From the NCBI GenBank assembly GCA_013407085.1, contig JACCGJ010000639.1, positions 62,001 through 126,000 on the forward strand: a stretch of 64,000 bases of DNA, written 5' to 3'. Within the stretch, counting starts at the first letter, position 1, and every line of letters starts with the position of its first letter. Origin of the DNA: Atriophallophorus winterbourni. Its lineage: Eukaryota > Platyhelminthes > Trematoda > Plagiorchiida > Microphallidae. This document shows positions 24,070-36,764 of this stretch, one piece after another. Both the position numbers and the translations under genes were made by a program. The notes under the pieces were generated by a model. That model worked only from the letters and a program-made list of their open reading frames with translations. It searched no databases and was not told the DNA's origin.

Positions 24070-26480
24070 CAATTAAGACGGATGTAACTAAATTTTGTGT
24101 GACCTCCAACAGTAAAATAGTTGTAATAATCAGACCAAATTCGTTAATTCGAGACTACTTGGACGCTACAAAGTAGCTGGTAAGCAACTGTGCAGCGGTA
24201 AATCAATTGCGGTCATTTTCCAAAATTTGTCTTGGCTTTAATTATTATTACGATTTAGTACCACCAGTGAATCTCTGCTCGTCCGTGAAGCCATTCCGAC
24301 ACTTTTCTATATTACTTGTGCACACACATTCACATATTGAGTATTATTAAAAGGCTACTTGTTAGCTTATTCAGGTAAACTAGCTTCATCGAAACATCGT
24401 TGTGGGTGTGATGGTTATTTTCTCTTCTTGCATGACCACTCGATGTTTTTTGAATTAATTACTTTTGGCTGAAAGTAGTATGAATTGCAGTCGTTTTGTA
24501 ATGCATTAGACACGAGCCGTTTGCGAAAACAATTTATCTGCATTCAATTCATCTGGATGTGCAGGTTTAAACTACGGTCATTACTATACAGTAATTAATG
24601 AACCGCTTAAACTTTCCGTTCTTGGTACGAGACGTTATATGAGACATATTTTCGCTTGTGGTAATTCATTCGTGTTTATCTTTCAACAGTATAATACGTA
24701 GTCCTTGTACTCCAATATGATATTCTTACAGAATGTTTAAATGGTGTTTATACTGCATTCGACAAGGACCTCTCAGAAACATTGTACCACCTTCCTTGTA
24801 GGAAACGTTTAGGTTCGTGCCATGTTAGGCTGTCTCGTGGAAAAATCCCAAGTGTAAAGCATTGAGTAATCAAATAGAATCAGCCTCAATATTTTCGCAA
24901 TGGCTCTTACTTTTCAAATCAGCTTCTTGTGATTTTGCTGATGTACCTTACCGATTGTAAATCACATCCGCGAAGATCAATAAACACTATTCCGCAAATC
25001 ATGTTAGCCAGAAGTAATTTAAAACAGCCCTTGAAAAGTCATTTGGATACATCTACATTTTTTGCTCAAGTAACTAACTGTCCTCAATTTTGGTACTCTA
25101 AGACCCAGATATACCTGGTTGTATTTTCATGTCTACCCTCGGTTGATTTTTTACACTGAATTGCTTCGCAACGGCAAGATGATTTCACATCTCGATGCAG
25201 CCCTAAACGATGGAAGCGACTGAGTCCTCGGTTAGATATCAACATGTAATTAATTCAAATATCTTCTCCAGCTTGAAGATGACAACCTTTCACGCTGTGT
25301 TCTAAAGAGATCTGTCAAAAGGCAGTACTTTCCAACTCATCTCAATGTCCCAATATTTTGCATTTCATTTATTATGCACATGTCTTCGTACTACAAAACC
25401 CGTCTACCCAACGGTTTAATCCCCTATTTCGACTGCTTATAGGGTTGATTTTTTAAATACGAGCGTTTTTCTTCACTCAGATATAACCCAACCAGCGTAA
25501 AAGACGCCCTTACTGTAGAGCGGACAGGCTCTGTAAATGAGCTTTAAAGAGAACATCTGCACTTATTATTATTTTTATTCTACAAAACTTTTAAACGGAC
25601 ATATGGGATTATTAAGCTGCAAATTTTTATAGTAAAAAACAAACTATGTGACACATTAGCGTCAAACTCGCTTCATTAATACCATTTTTCTTGTTATTTT
25701 TGTTTGATACCTAGCGTCACCGGTGCATTTGTCATTTCTGTGTTAAATTACTTACGCGCCATTACTCGTCAGGCTGATTCAAAACTTGTTAATGAATATT
25801 TGCGGTTGTAGTTTTGTTTCAAAATGTCAAATAATTGAAAATGCAGACAGTGTTTGTCAAATTAGTTTGTAGTTAATGCACCAGACACCAGTTTTGTAGG
25901 CAGTGCATAAATATTGTGGACCATGGGGATCAGCTTTGCGCATATTTCGAAGTATTCCTTACTCACGAGTAGTCACAAATATGTAAAACAAATATACACA
26001 TCGCGCTGGCTCTTGTCAGAACCTGGATTTTTTACTACAAGTACTACTACAGAGAATCGCTATCATCATTTACATCAAAAACTCGTGAGCATGCTATTGG
26101 AATCGCTTGATAATTTGTTTTTACCGATTTGCGTTTGGCAGTGAGTTGAGATTTCGGTCATAGTAAACCGCAAACGCCGATTGATTTTAATAATGAATCG
26201 ATCTTGGACTTTGATTTTTCGAGAATACAAAGTCCACCTGCATATCCAAACTAGAATACATATTCGCCCGGATGTATAGCGCTGCATAATCTGAATATTC
26301 ACCGCTATCTCGGTCTGCACTGGTAGCTATCTATCCTTGCCAACTTGAAATGAAGACGGCGGTAAGTTGCTTTACTTAAGAGTAATATATTGGACTGTTC
26401 ATTGGTGCGTGTGATTAAAAATATTTCTATGCAATTGGGTAAATTTTTTCTATATCCGATAAGCTTTTACTCTAGGGCAT
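24070..26480. other. Intergenic AT-rich region
   Basis: No coding or RNA gene is recognised. Short ORFs are scattered and show no conserved motif. Confidence 0.45.
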
Positions 26481-26485
26481 CATAA

Positions 26486-26700
26486 TCATAGAGTACATAT
26501 GTGCCGAGATCCTGTCAGATTGACTAGGCCTAAACAGGTATGATGAATCAAAATAGAAAATGCAGTGAAACTTCAGCCTGTTTTTGCATGCAGCTCACTA
26601 CTGGTTGCAAATCAATTTACCACCTTGTTTGGTGCACATTGCAGTAGGATTCTACGGTTACACGTCCTCAGATCATTAGGATTAGAGGATATTGTGCGAA
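26486..26700 (+). repeat. Short interspersed repeat R1, diverged copy (+)
   Basis: Recognised by GAGATCCTGTCAGATTG, CTAGGCCTAAACAG, GCATGCAGCTCACTACTGGT and AATCAATTTA. The first block is lost. Confidence 0.65.
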
Positions 26701-27100
26701 TGTGATAGTATATAGTTCAAAATACCGGTTTTCGTGTTAAACAGCTCGGCACCGAAAAAATAGCGTAATTGCAGATTTGAGAATCCTCAGTCCAGAAGTC
26801 ATTTGGCAGTGTTTGATCAGGAATAACGCTTTGATGCTGCTTTTTATCGTACCGCTGTTCGTTGTACGAAACGGAACCAACACTTGTGTGAAATTCAATT
26901 TTTGTTTGCCACAATTTATGTAACTGAAAGTAACCGTGCTGCCTTCATCTGATGAGGAAAAATAGCCGAAAACCGTTAATCTTTTGTGCTCGAATGCAAG
27001 TAACAGTATACCCGGTCATAATTAAGTGATTTTTACCATTTCTCGCTAACCTTGTGGTGAGACTGAGTTTGAGCGTTTCAAGGTCAATGTGGTGCAAAGC

Positions 27101-27190
27101 AAAACAATCTGTTTATTTAGCTTATTTTATTAGATTCTTGTAAACAAAACAATCTGTTTATTTAGCTTATTTTATTAGGTTCTTGTAAAC
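27101..27190. repeat. Near-perfect tandem duplication, 2 x 45 bp
   Basis: Units 27101-27145 and 27146-27190 differ at one position (TTAGATT versus TTAGGTT). Near identity suggests a recent slippage or unequal-crossover event. Confidence 0.9.
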
Positions 27191-27199
27191 TTGATGAGC

Positions 27200-29480
27200 A
27201 GTTTATCATGCCTGTTGGCGTACATTTTCACGCGAATGTCCAATCGGCGTAATGCTAGTAATATTAACTGGCATTCGTGTATCGTTTCATTTCGACGGAG
27301 TATCGTTTTACCCTGGAAAATAAGTCAAACAGTTAATAATTATTTATGGTCACACTTTTGAATGTCAACATGAAATCACTGTGTATTAGCCGTTTTGTCA
27401 AATCCTGTCACATCTGGAAGTTCCTTCTCGCTATTTTTTAAGTGATGCGACTTGGCACCTAAAGCACGAGTTTATGTAAACAAAGTCATATTTGTATGCC
27501 ACTTTTGAACAGGGTTATTATAAATAACGGCGACGTTCAAATACAGAATCGCAAAGTAATTCCTGGCCAAGCGATCGAGGCAATTAAGGGAAGGCGATGT
27601 GAGCACCATGATATTTTGCACGAGATTATGTATTTCATAGTTGGTTGATCAGGTTTAAGAAACTTCTTCCCTTTGTGATTCCGCACTTGTTGCAGCTTTA
27701 TAAATGTTTTCAATTCTCTTTCAAACTTGGTGCTCAACCACGTTAGTGATTTAAATCGCAGAATTATTATGGTGCCTCGATCCGACGAAAGTCTGGAATG
27801 CAAGGTCACCCAGAACATTTACTGTGATATGATAAGCTCAATTCAACGCATACTTTGGTGCGATCTGCATCCAAAATGCATCCCAAGTATGGACATCGTG
27901 GTCACAATCTCGATCGGAGTCAGCACTGATCAAGCAAAATGATAAGCGTACGTGTTCCCTACTGAAAATAAGAAGGAACCATCGAGATTTAGATTAAATG
28001 TACATGATATGACTGATTTTTATCCCCCAGGTTACTGAAAACAACCGCCCATTAAAACACCTTTTTCCAAGCGTACTCGCATCGGTAATTTAACTATTAA
28101 AATCCGGCCATATCTGTTGCAAAAAATCTTGCTTAATGTGGGTCAGTTTAATCTCTTTCTCTGTCACTGCTAACAATTTGTAATGGGGTCTCCTGAGGCG
28201 AATTTAGCGAAAAATGACCGTATTTTCGCTTGTAACCCTGTATTGACACCTGCTCGTTAACGTTTGGCTTCAATGGTTTGAGATTTCTTTTTAAAAAGCG
28301 ACTGCATTACAACGCCACAGGGTTATGATCCAAATGAAAAAGATATTTAACGAGTAAATCAAATGTACAACTCACAAATGATATTATTTTTCATATACTC
28401 AAAACTCAGAAAGCTTTGTGGTTGAAAAAGCAGTAAGCTTAACAATGACCATTGGATGACGAGGTATATCGAGTAAAAATATAAAATCTTCCAAAATATC
28501 AATAGGGATAATCACATGCCGCATGTTTGAGTTTAGAAGCGAAAACCAACAGATTCCGAGCGTATGATTTCTCCAGGCAATACGTTCTAAGTGAAACAAA
28601 TTCTGACCAGGAAAAAAACTACGATGAATATCCAATCGAGAATGCGGAATGCTTAAATCTTTGAATGTTTTCGTGTTCGAGTAAGGCCATCGTGCCGTGC
28701 GATCGAATTATTTTGAGCTCCTGATTATCATGATATTCTGTTCTTAAACGTACGTGGATATATTATACCTTGTTAGAGTCGGAGTCCCCTCGTAATTAGC
28801 TTTCTGGATATCCCTTGTCTCGTAGCGGTATTCGATAATACGAGCAAATTCAGATTTCTCGTGATTTTCCCATATTGGCTCTACGCGTGCAACGCTGTTA
28901 TTACTCTTCAAGTCCTCAAAGGAATTAACGTCTTCGGAAAGACCTTATTCTTCGCCATCGACTGGTTTAATTTTTAACATCGTGCGATCAACTACCGAAG
29001 CGTATCGCCTGATTCAATTCTGATTTTGTTGTTATTCGTGAACACCGCTTCTTTGTCGCGCTCACGATATTCATCATCGATCGCTCGACAGAACTGCTGC
29101 TTGTGCACACATTACTGAATAGTGCTGCTCACAACCCTGACTGGATGACCCCGATAATAAAATAAAACGCACCCGGCAGCTTGTGTAAGGGTGGCCAAAG
29201 GTCGCTAAGTCCAAAGACGAAGTCTGTCACGTGTTCCGCTTGTTTGCGGCCAATGGAGCGACTAGAATTTCTTTCGGCGGAAAGCTGCAGAGAAACACCC
29301 ACCACCGGCATGACGTTTTTTGTCCGTTTGAAATGTTCGACGATCACGACGCCGAGAGATTATCCGGATTGTATTTTGGGATCACCGCATTATAAACGAT
29401 GCTGGAAAAAAGCAGTTTCTCTTCACCAGCATGGTGAGAGGTCAGCTGAAGTAGAATCGTGTATAAAAAGCAGAAAACTT
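27200..29480. other. Intergenic region, no gene recognised
   Basis: Short frames only. Around 27520-27630 a stretch resembles repeat R2 (ACGTTCAAATACA, then GATGTGAGCACCA). Nothing else could be assigned. Confidence 0.4.
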
Positions 29481-32400
29481 TAGCATTTACTTGCTTTACG
29501 GGATAAATCTAAAAAAAGGTGATCTACCTAAGCTTGTACAGCAATTATGGAGCGTATTCAGGAAATAACTTACCCCAGTTGCGGTCCAAACCCTGCTTAA
29601 AACTGGAAGTATGTTCCAGAAGTTTACCACCATAAAGCTGAAAAAGTGTTTCCTGGAGTCTAGCCGACATCGCTTCTTATCAATTTTAAGTGAATGGCCC
29701 CGAGTGCCCAGCTCGGGACTTAAGGTATAGAAGTCGGTCATTGGAGCACCACCTAAACACTTAAAGACCTTAAACGTTTTAATTAAGTTATCTCTTAAAC
29801 GACGGCGCCTACGAGAGAAAAGATCTAGAGACTTCAGGCGTGTAGTGTACGGTTTCCATCGCTGACCCTCAATCATGCGAGTTTGAAGACACTTTACGCT
29901 TTCAAGTCGAAGTATGTCATTTTTGTAGTAAGGACACCAAGCCTGAACACAATGTTCAAGTTGCGGCCGAACTATTGTCTGGTAAAGTGGAAGGAATACA
30001 TCAGGTTTTCTGTTCGGTAGCACTGATTTCAGCCGAAAATGAACCTTGCGTGCACGCTGAGCTGCAGCGGTATATTGGTCGTCCCATTTGAAGTCAGCCC
30101 TCACCAGTACTCCCATATTCTTAATACCCTGTGCGGCTCTAGCACCCAGTGCTGACAAGATTTGGCTCCCATTAAGCTTCAGTGGTGGGTCCCACTGGTA
30201 TGACCAGTTTATGACCCGTTCAAGGTCGTGCATTAAGGTAGCTTCATCCGCTGATCCGATTAAATTCACATCATCCGCGATAATGAAGCATGGGCATTTC
30301 AAGGCAGACAACAAGTCATCAATGAAAATCAGAAATAAAAGAGGACTGAGTAGTGAACCTCGAAGGATCCCATTGATCACGTCGGTTTGGCTGGACAACG
30401 TGGATCCTACCCGAACTCTTAATGTCCTACCAGTAAGGAATGCTTTAATCCAACCATGTAGACTACACCGTATGTCTTTTGCTGATAGCTTGATTTCTAA
30501 AAGGCGTTGGTTCACGGAATCGAGAGCCTCACTAAAATCTAGGTATAGGGATTTGACCGGCTTTTCTTCGTCTAGCATTTCAGTGGCAGTATTGAGAAAA
30601 CTTAGAAGGTTAGTCAGGCAGGATCTACCCAAGAAAAAATCCATGTTGAGTTACACTCAGTAGAGAATGCCGACCAAGATGCTGGCAGATATTGTCACTC
30701 AATAGTTCTTCTAATACTTTCGATACGATGCTAGTCAGACTAACAGGTCTATAGTTACCAAGAGTTGACTTGCAAACACCCTTGTGTATTGGCACGACTA
30801 AGACTTCTTTCCACTCACCAGAAACCACACCCAGGTGCAAGCATGAATTGAAGAGCTGGCACAGCGGTTCGGTAAGCACTGAGGTAAGATTCTTAAGCAT
30901 AATTGAGTAGATACTATCTGGTCCCTCAGCTTTGTTGACTCGAATATGGTTAAGTGCTTCATACACCTCAGTCTCACTGAAAGACAATTCATCTAATGCA
31001 GGGGCACCAGGTAGCAAGCTAAGCAGCCCAGACGATTCATTTTAATAATTATCCTGTCGCTGAACGCTACTGAAAAACCTTTTGAAGGCACTCCTCTTAA
31101 AGTGGTCGCTTCCAGCTACTTTTCCATCCTCCAGTTTCAAATCTTCAATGCTTTCCCTGGTTGTGCCTTTTGATTGTGTGTAGCTATAAATCTTTTCGGA
31201 TTAGATTTAGCATCCCTAGCTAAAGGTAACTCAAAATCCTGTTGGAGAAACGTTGTTATTTAACACAAGCATTCCAAGCGGTTTTGTACTGGGCCCAGGA
31301 ACCAGAAGTAAGGGATAGCTTATATTGTTGCTATAGAAGATCCGCTTATGGGTAGACCTACGAACTCAGAAGTCCACCAGGGCGGCCTTTTGATGCCTTC
31401 TCGCGCACGGCAGCGGAGCGTGCTTGTCTTGTAGCTCTTTTAGATACCTTAAAATTCTATCCTAGTTCCCATTTACATTGAAATCGCTACATAACTGATG
31501 GGGCGATTTTGAAGTCTGTGGGATTACCCCCACTCTACAAGCCTAAAAAGCTTTGTTAAAACGCAGTACCGCTTCGAAGCCTTTCATTGCGTGATCGCTT
31601 TTGCCGAGCGGTGGTAGGTACTTTAAATACCTCACGGTTTATTGCTGTGAGAACAACACTAAGTCAAGAGTGTATGGAGTTATTCCATGACGAAACCTCG
31701 TAGGATCACTCATATGCTGGTGCAACGCATGATTATGGAGCCATTCGAGAAACGATTGCTCGGTGGCCATAACGGTACGAACGGATGGGAGGTTGAAATC
31801 ACCCAAGATAAGTACGCTGGAAGCTGTGTCAAACAAACCGTCAAGTGTCTCAATAAGCTGTGTAAACTCCTGCTGGCTGTGACTTAGACAAAAGCAATTG
31901 TGAGGGATGACTTGTAACAAGTCAGGATACTCGTAACAATTTGGACGTTTTCGCTGGCTAGATATATACCTGTGTCCATATTGTGCAAACCATGCTCCAA
32001 GAGGAGTGCAACGCCACCGCGTCTCCTATCGCAATGTCTATCGCATCTTATGACGAGATACTGTTCGGTGATGTTTATCGGCACATCATCAAGCACAGAC
32101 AGCCAGGTCTCAGAAAGAGCTATAATCCTTGGGTGTAACTCAGCCACACGGGGAGAAAGTTCAACCCACTTATTCCTTATGCTTACAATACTGGGGCGCT
32201 GGTAATTCGTGCTTCTGTAACTAATCCTGTTTGGCCCTCGGTCGAAGAACCCGAGGGAGCTGCACGTTTTTTGGCGTCCTAATTAAAGCAGGAGCATCAG
32301 GTTCGGCAGCCTCTTGCGTTAACGTAACGGACCGTTGTCTTACAATTGATACCACCTCCATCGTAGAGGAGCAACTACTGGAGACACCTGCTCATTCACA

Positions 32401-33550
32401 TCATCATTGGCGCTAAGCCGATCAACGTCGTCTTGGCCGGACAGCAAGACTCGTGGTGAAGTGCTGTTTGCAATGATCGTCTGTGACTGAATAGTGTTTT
32501 GCGCTACGTCATGTTTACGAATGGCAGACGTTAGAGTGCTAAGTTTTTACTATTCGAATCGGAAGAGTCTTGCTTTATCCGGGACGTAGGGTTGTCATTC
32601 TTTACCTGAAGTTCTTCTAGGGTTGATTTGGCGATATGCTCAGCCCTAGACAGAATTGAAGGCCTATCCGCCTGGTATTTGAAATCAACCATGATTGGCC
32701 GAGAGCGGCTACCCATCCTCCATCTTCCTACGCGGTGGACTCGCACTGTGGGAGTAGAAGGCTTCAGACCCACCATTCGGATAGCATCGCTGATACACCT
32801 ACGATCAAAATCTATGTGAGACTCGGATTCGTTAATAAAGAATTCCGCTCGGTTAAAAACTAGTACATTTCGAGTTATAGATTTTGAAGCAGAGAAATTG
32901 TCATGCAGTGTCTCAATTTGCTTACGTAAACCATTCAATTCCTGGATAATTTGATCCAGTACGGGTGAGCCAGCAATCATTGAATTTTGCCTATTTGTGT
33001 ATTGTCCTTACTGGTCTTAGTACGCTTCTTCGAAGTTCCAGATACATTGACCACCTTGGGATTGGCAGCTTGCTTGGGAGGACGGAGTAAGTGGCTAACA
33101 TGGTCTACTTTACCCTTGGTTGCAGTTTTTCCAGATATCATATTTGCACGGTTTTTCGAAGTTCCAGCTACATTGAGCACCTTGGGAGGACGGTGTAACT
33201 GGCTAACTTGGTCATCTTTCGCATTGGCTGCAGTTGTCCCCGTGTTCTAATTTGCACGCACAACAGATGTATAAGTTTGAGTGGGTACGACATTTGACGA
33301 ACTAAGCTAGATTACACTATTCGGTAGTGTTTCATTAATAGAAGCGGTATCAGCGGCAGCCTTATGACAGCCGCTAAAATACCACTGCAACCAGCAGTAT
33401 TTTGCATAAATCCCATAGTGAGATTTATGTATACCAGAGCAGTTAGGGTGAGCCCAAATCTTGCAAGCTGTGCACTCCATGCCCCTGACCGCTTTCTTGC
33501 TACAGTTGCCGTTGTGGCAAGATTTATTTGTACTCATATCTGACCGTGAG
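29470..33550 (-). mobile_element. Near-complete CR1-like LINE, minus strand
   Basis: Reading down from 33537, ORF1 begins with a PHD-like zinc finger (CHNGNC, then CTACKIWAHPNCSG) and continues with two ~128 bp repeats and a coiled-coil-like segment (32980-32531) containing TPTVRVHRVGRW. ORF2 has an AP endonuclease at 32200-31640 (ALSETWL, RRGGVALLLEHG, LILGDFNLPS, YTLDLVL). Its reverse transcriptase at 31020-29496 carries NYRPVSLTSIVSKVLE, QHGFFLGRSCLTNLL, motif A LYLDFSEALDS and motif C IADDVNLIG, then a C-terminal WNILP block. ORF2 is split over frames, so the element is a pseudo-element. Length of about 4.1 kb suits a nearly full-length CR1-type copy. Confidence 0.85.
33027..33245 (-). 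repeat. Internal tandem repeat in LINE ORF1
   Basis: Two copies, offset about 128 bp, both contain TTCGAAGTTCCAG, ACATTGA, CACCTTGGGA and CTGGCTAAC-like blocks. In protein they read VSGTSKKRTKT and VAGTSKNRANM. The repeat sits between the zinc finger and the coiled-coil part of ORF1. Confidence 0.7.
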
Positions 33551-33974
33551 ATGTATGAGTAACGATAATGTACAGGCTGATTTTATCACTAGCGTATTTA
33601 ATCAGCAGGAAATACCAGAAATATAATTAACGTTTTGCTTTTAATAATATTTTAAAATAGTTAGTCTATTTTATAGCAATTACACAGAATAGCGAAAATT
33701 CGTTATGATTTTTTATCAGGGCATGGGAAATACAGCCATGTTGAACGTACCTCGAAATTTGATTAATGGTGAAAATTGTCCCTGTGAGCTATCAGCCGAG
33801 CGGTGTTCAAGCAACAACAATTGAGGGGCATTCGGCTAGAACAGCTTTTGGGGACTTTGCCTCTGATATATAACTTTTGTCAGAACAATGGTGACTGGAC
33901 CTTGACGTGATGCAGCGGCTTGCATGCCTCGATGATCCATTGAGCTATACTGGGTGATGTCTTCGTGGCATCTT

Positions 33975-35390
33975 CAGAGTTACTCATACCCGGTTGGTCA
34001 ATGGTGAGAAGCCAGACAAACACAGTCTCCTTGTTCCTGTGGACATTGTATACCAGGAGAGGCGTATGAATCCGCAAGGATCACCGGCTCGACTGGTTTG
34101 GGATGATGTCGGGTCCCATCTTGGTCTCTCACCTCGCGATGGCTTGTACCTGTTATCTACCTTTGACAGTTTTATTAGAGCACAGACACCTGTACCGGCG
34201 ACCAACCATCGTAGCTTTTCTGGCCATCCGGGCCGCGTTCGACTCGGTGGACAGAACTACTCTTTGGAACTGCTTGCTTAGGAGTGGCATCCCTCCTAAG
34301 TATGTCGCCATCTTGAAGGAGCTCTATTCTCATTCTTCAGGGAGGGTCAGGGTCTACGGCAGCCTATCGCCGGCGTTCCCCACAACCAGTGGCGTGCGCC
34401 AGGGCTGTCCGCTGTCCCCATTCTTGTTCAACTTTGCGATCGAGGATGTCCTCCAGAATGCTCTCTGTAGCTTCACTGAGGGTGGGATCGAGTTACTTCC
34501 AGGTAACCGTGTCACTGACCTTGATTATGCCGATGACATTGCTTTGCTTGCTGATGATCCGGTGTTCCTACAGAATGCCCTGAACCAGCTAGCATTGGAG
34601 GCGTCTAGGTACGGTTTGCACTTAGCTCCAACTAAGTGTAAGGTTCTTCTTCAAGATTGGGAGGGGTTGCAGCCCACTCTGACGGTCGATGACCTCAGTC
34701 TGGACTGTGTGGAACAGTTCACCTATCTTGGTAGCTGCATCACGGCGGGAGGAGGGCTGGAAAGTGAGATCGGCTCTCGCATTGCGAGAGCTCGCTTCGC
34801 GTTCACCAGTCTAGGTCATCTCTGGAAGCGGTCTGACGTGAGTTTGAGACTCAAGGGGAGAGTTTACCTGGCCTCAGTCAGGTCGGTCTTGCTTTACGGG
34901 TGCGAGAGCTGGGCAGTACGCGCAGAGGAGCTCCGGCGCTTGGAGGTGTTTGAACATCGATGTTTACGGAGGCTTGCACGAGTGTGGTGGCAACACCGCA
35001 CTAGCAACGTTGAAGTGAGGCACCGTGTTCTAGGTGTGGACAGCCTGATGCTACGAGACCTAATCGACCGTTCCCGTCTCCGCTGGCTAGGGCATGTCTT
35101 GAGAATGAAGCCTGAGCGCCTACCCTTCCGCGCGCTGCGTGTGTCGGTTGGCCCAGGCTGGCGGCGGTGTTCAGGTGGACAACCGCTGACCTGGAAGAAG
35201 GCCTTAAAACGCTTGACGTCGGGTTTAGCTCGGGTCGGACGAACGCGGCTTCCTGGGTGGGGTCCAAGGGATAGTGAGTGTCTGTGGCTTGACACGCTGT
35301 CGACGATGGCTGAGAACCGGCAACAGTGGAGAGAGTGCATTCTATTTTGTGTTCCCCCCTCAAATTTGTAAAAAAAACAAAAAAAAATCA
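33975..35390 (+). mobile_element. RTE-like LINE with long RT reading frame
   Basis: One frame from about 34103 to 35371 (roughly 400 residues) encodes reverse transcriptase plus the C-terminal RTE tail. Visible: YRRPTIVAFLAIRAAFDSVD (motif A region), SGVRQGCPLSPFLFNFAI (motif B), DYADDIALLADD (motif C), LLYGCESWAVR, RLRWLGHVLRM and LPGWGPRDSE. The frame is open and GC-rich against its surroundings, so the insertion looks younger than the CR1-like copies. The endonuclease is absent, as expected for 5' truncation. Motif A has Ala where the catalytic Asp is expected, so the enzyme is probably dead. An A-rich run at about 35371-35395 follows the stop and may mark the 3' tail. Confidence 0.85.
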
Positions 35391-35479
35391 AAAAATCGAC
35401 ATGTGGAACAATGGACAAAAAAATTCCCCCTCATATTGTACCTTTTTTTTTCTTCTTGTGCATTGCCGGGTGGCACTTT

Positions 35480-35535
35480 TTCATTTTTAAATGATTGTAT
35501 ATATATCTATATATATAATCTATATATTATATATG
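35480..35535. repeat. AT-rich simple repeat
   Basis: Alternating TA tracts (TATATATC and ATATATAT blocks) follow the RTE-like element. Confidence 0.7.
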
Positions 35536-35559
35536 ATGATAGTAAAGGATAGGGAAGAA

Positions 35560-35690
35560 GCTCAGGCCTGGTAGAGATGCAGGTGAATGCTACTTATTCA
35601 TATTCCCTTGGCCTGACGAAGCTTCTGTGTCAAACCGAAACGCCACCCAAAAACAGCTCTAACCGATTGCTTACGAATCTCTCTCCATCA
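35560..35690 (+). repeat. Repeat with hammerhead-like core (copy 1)
   Basis: Shares CAGGTGAATGCTACTTA, then CTGACGAAG, TTCTG and GAAACG with 43770-43890. CTGACGA at 35613-35619 and GAAA at 35637-35640 match the two halves of a hammerhead core, but stem II and stem I do not pair here. If related to ribozymes, it is a dead copy. Confidence 0.45.
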
Positions 35691-35694
35691 TGAC

Positions 35695-36760
35695 TACACG
35701 ATTGGTACAGCACATCCTCCCGCCTTCACTGTGGGTCATTATCGATAGTTTCAATTTCCACAGCTTAACTGGCGAGCAAGTAAACATTAACAACAGCACC
35801 ATTGCAATCGCCACAACAGATGTGCTGCTCCAGAGTTTACCCGATCAAATTAATCGAATCCTCTATGCAAAATGATAATCTCCGGCGAAAGAAAAATGCA
35901 GGGAATAGCTCGATTGCGTGGCTGGATACATTCCTCTGACAGTTGGTGTATAAGAACTCAGTGAACATTTTGCATCGTGTCATAGATAAGGTCCCAATAT
36001 ATTTTAACCAACTTGAAGTGGACATTCTGTCTTGCGAGTTTGCAAAATCAAGGCTCGTGAAACTGTGGGCACAGTGCTGAGTAACATCACCTGGTGGGTT
36101 TCAATATTTTCAGAACTTTTCCAAACGTATCGTTCATGATCAAATTTAATTATTTCAAGTTAACCTGTTAACACTTTAACGTGTTTACCCTGACATCGAA
36201 TACATGGCAACTTCCGTTTAAAAATCAATTTCACAGAGCCTCGTGAAAATTTCGTGTCGGGCTTTCAAATTTTGTTTCCGTCACACTAATACAGCTCGAT
36301 TTCCATTCCAAAACCGTATAAGCTTGGCACATGACTATATTAGGTTTTTGACTAAATTATGCTGTCTAATTTGACCTTATAATTTCTAGATAAAGTAACA
36401 CCTTCGCTGCTTACGTCAGCCAGTTATGTGTAATATGGGTGTGGTCAGGTTGTGTGTTGACTCATCCGCTCACGTAAATGGCGGCACGTGCTCTTCGGGT
36501 CATGCGACACTCGTGAGTGAGCAAGGAGGCTTGTGTGCACGATGCTGTCGGAATTGGATTTCACTTCATTGTTACCAATTTCAAATTGAGAATTCTTTCA
36601 ACCCAACAACGATTGGCAAACTGTTCAATTGTATAAAGCTTCCTTGATCAATTATTGTACGAATGTGATATTCGTTTTTCCAGAAGTTATTTTTCAACCA
36701 AGTTACCAAATGTGAGCTTACAAGCCACTGTTGGATAAGGTTGCTACGCCGGCCTGTTCA
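35695..36760. other. Intergenic region, no gene recognised
   Basis: Short frames without family motifs. No repeat could be assigned. Confidence 0.4.
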
Positions 36761-36764
36761 AGAT

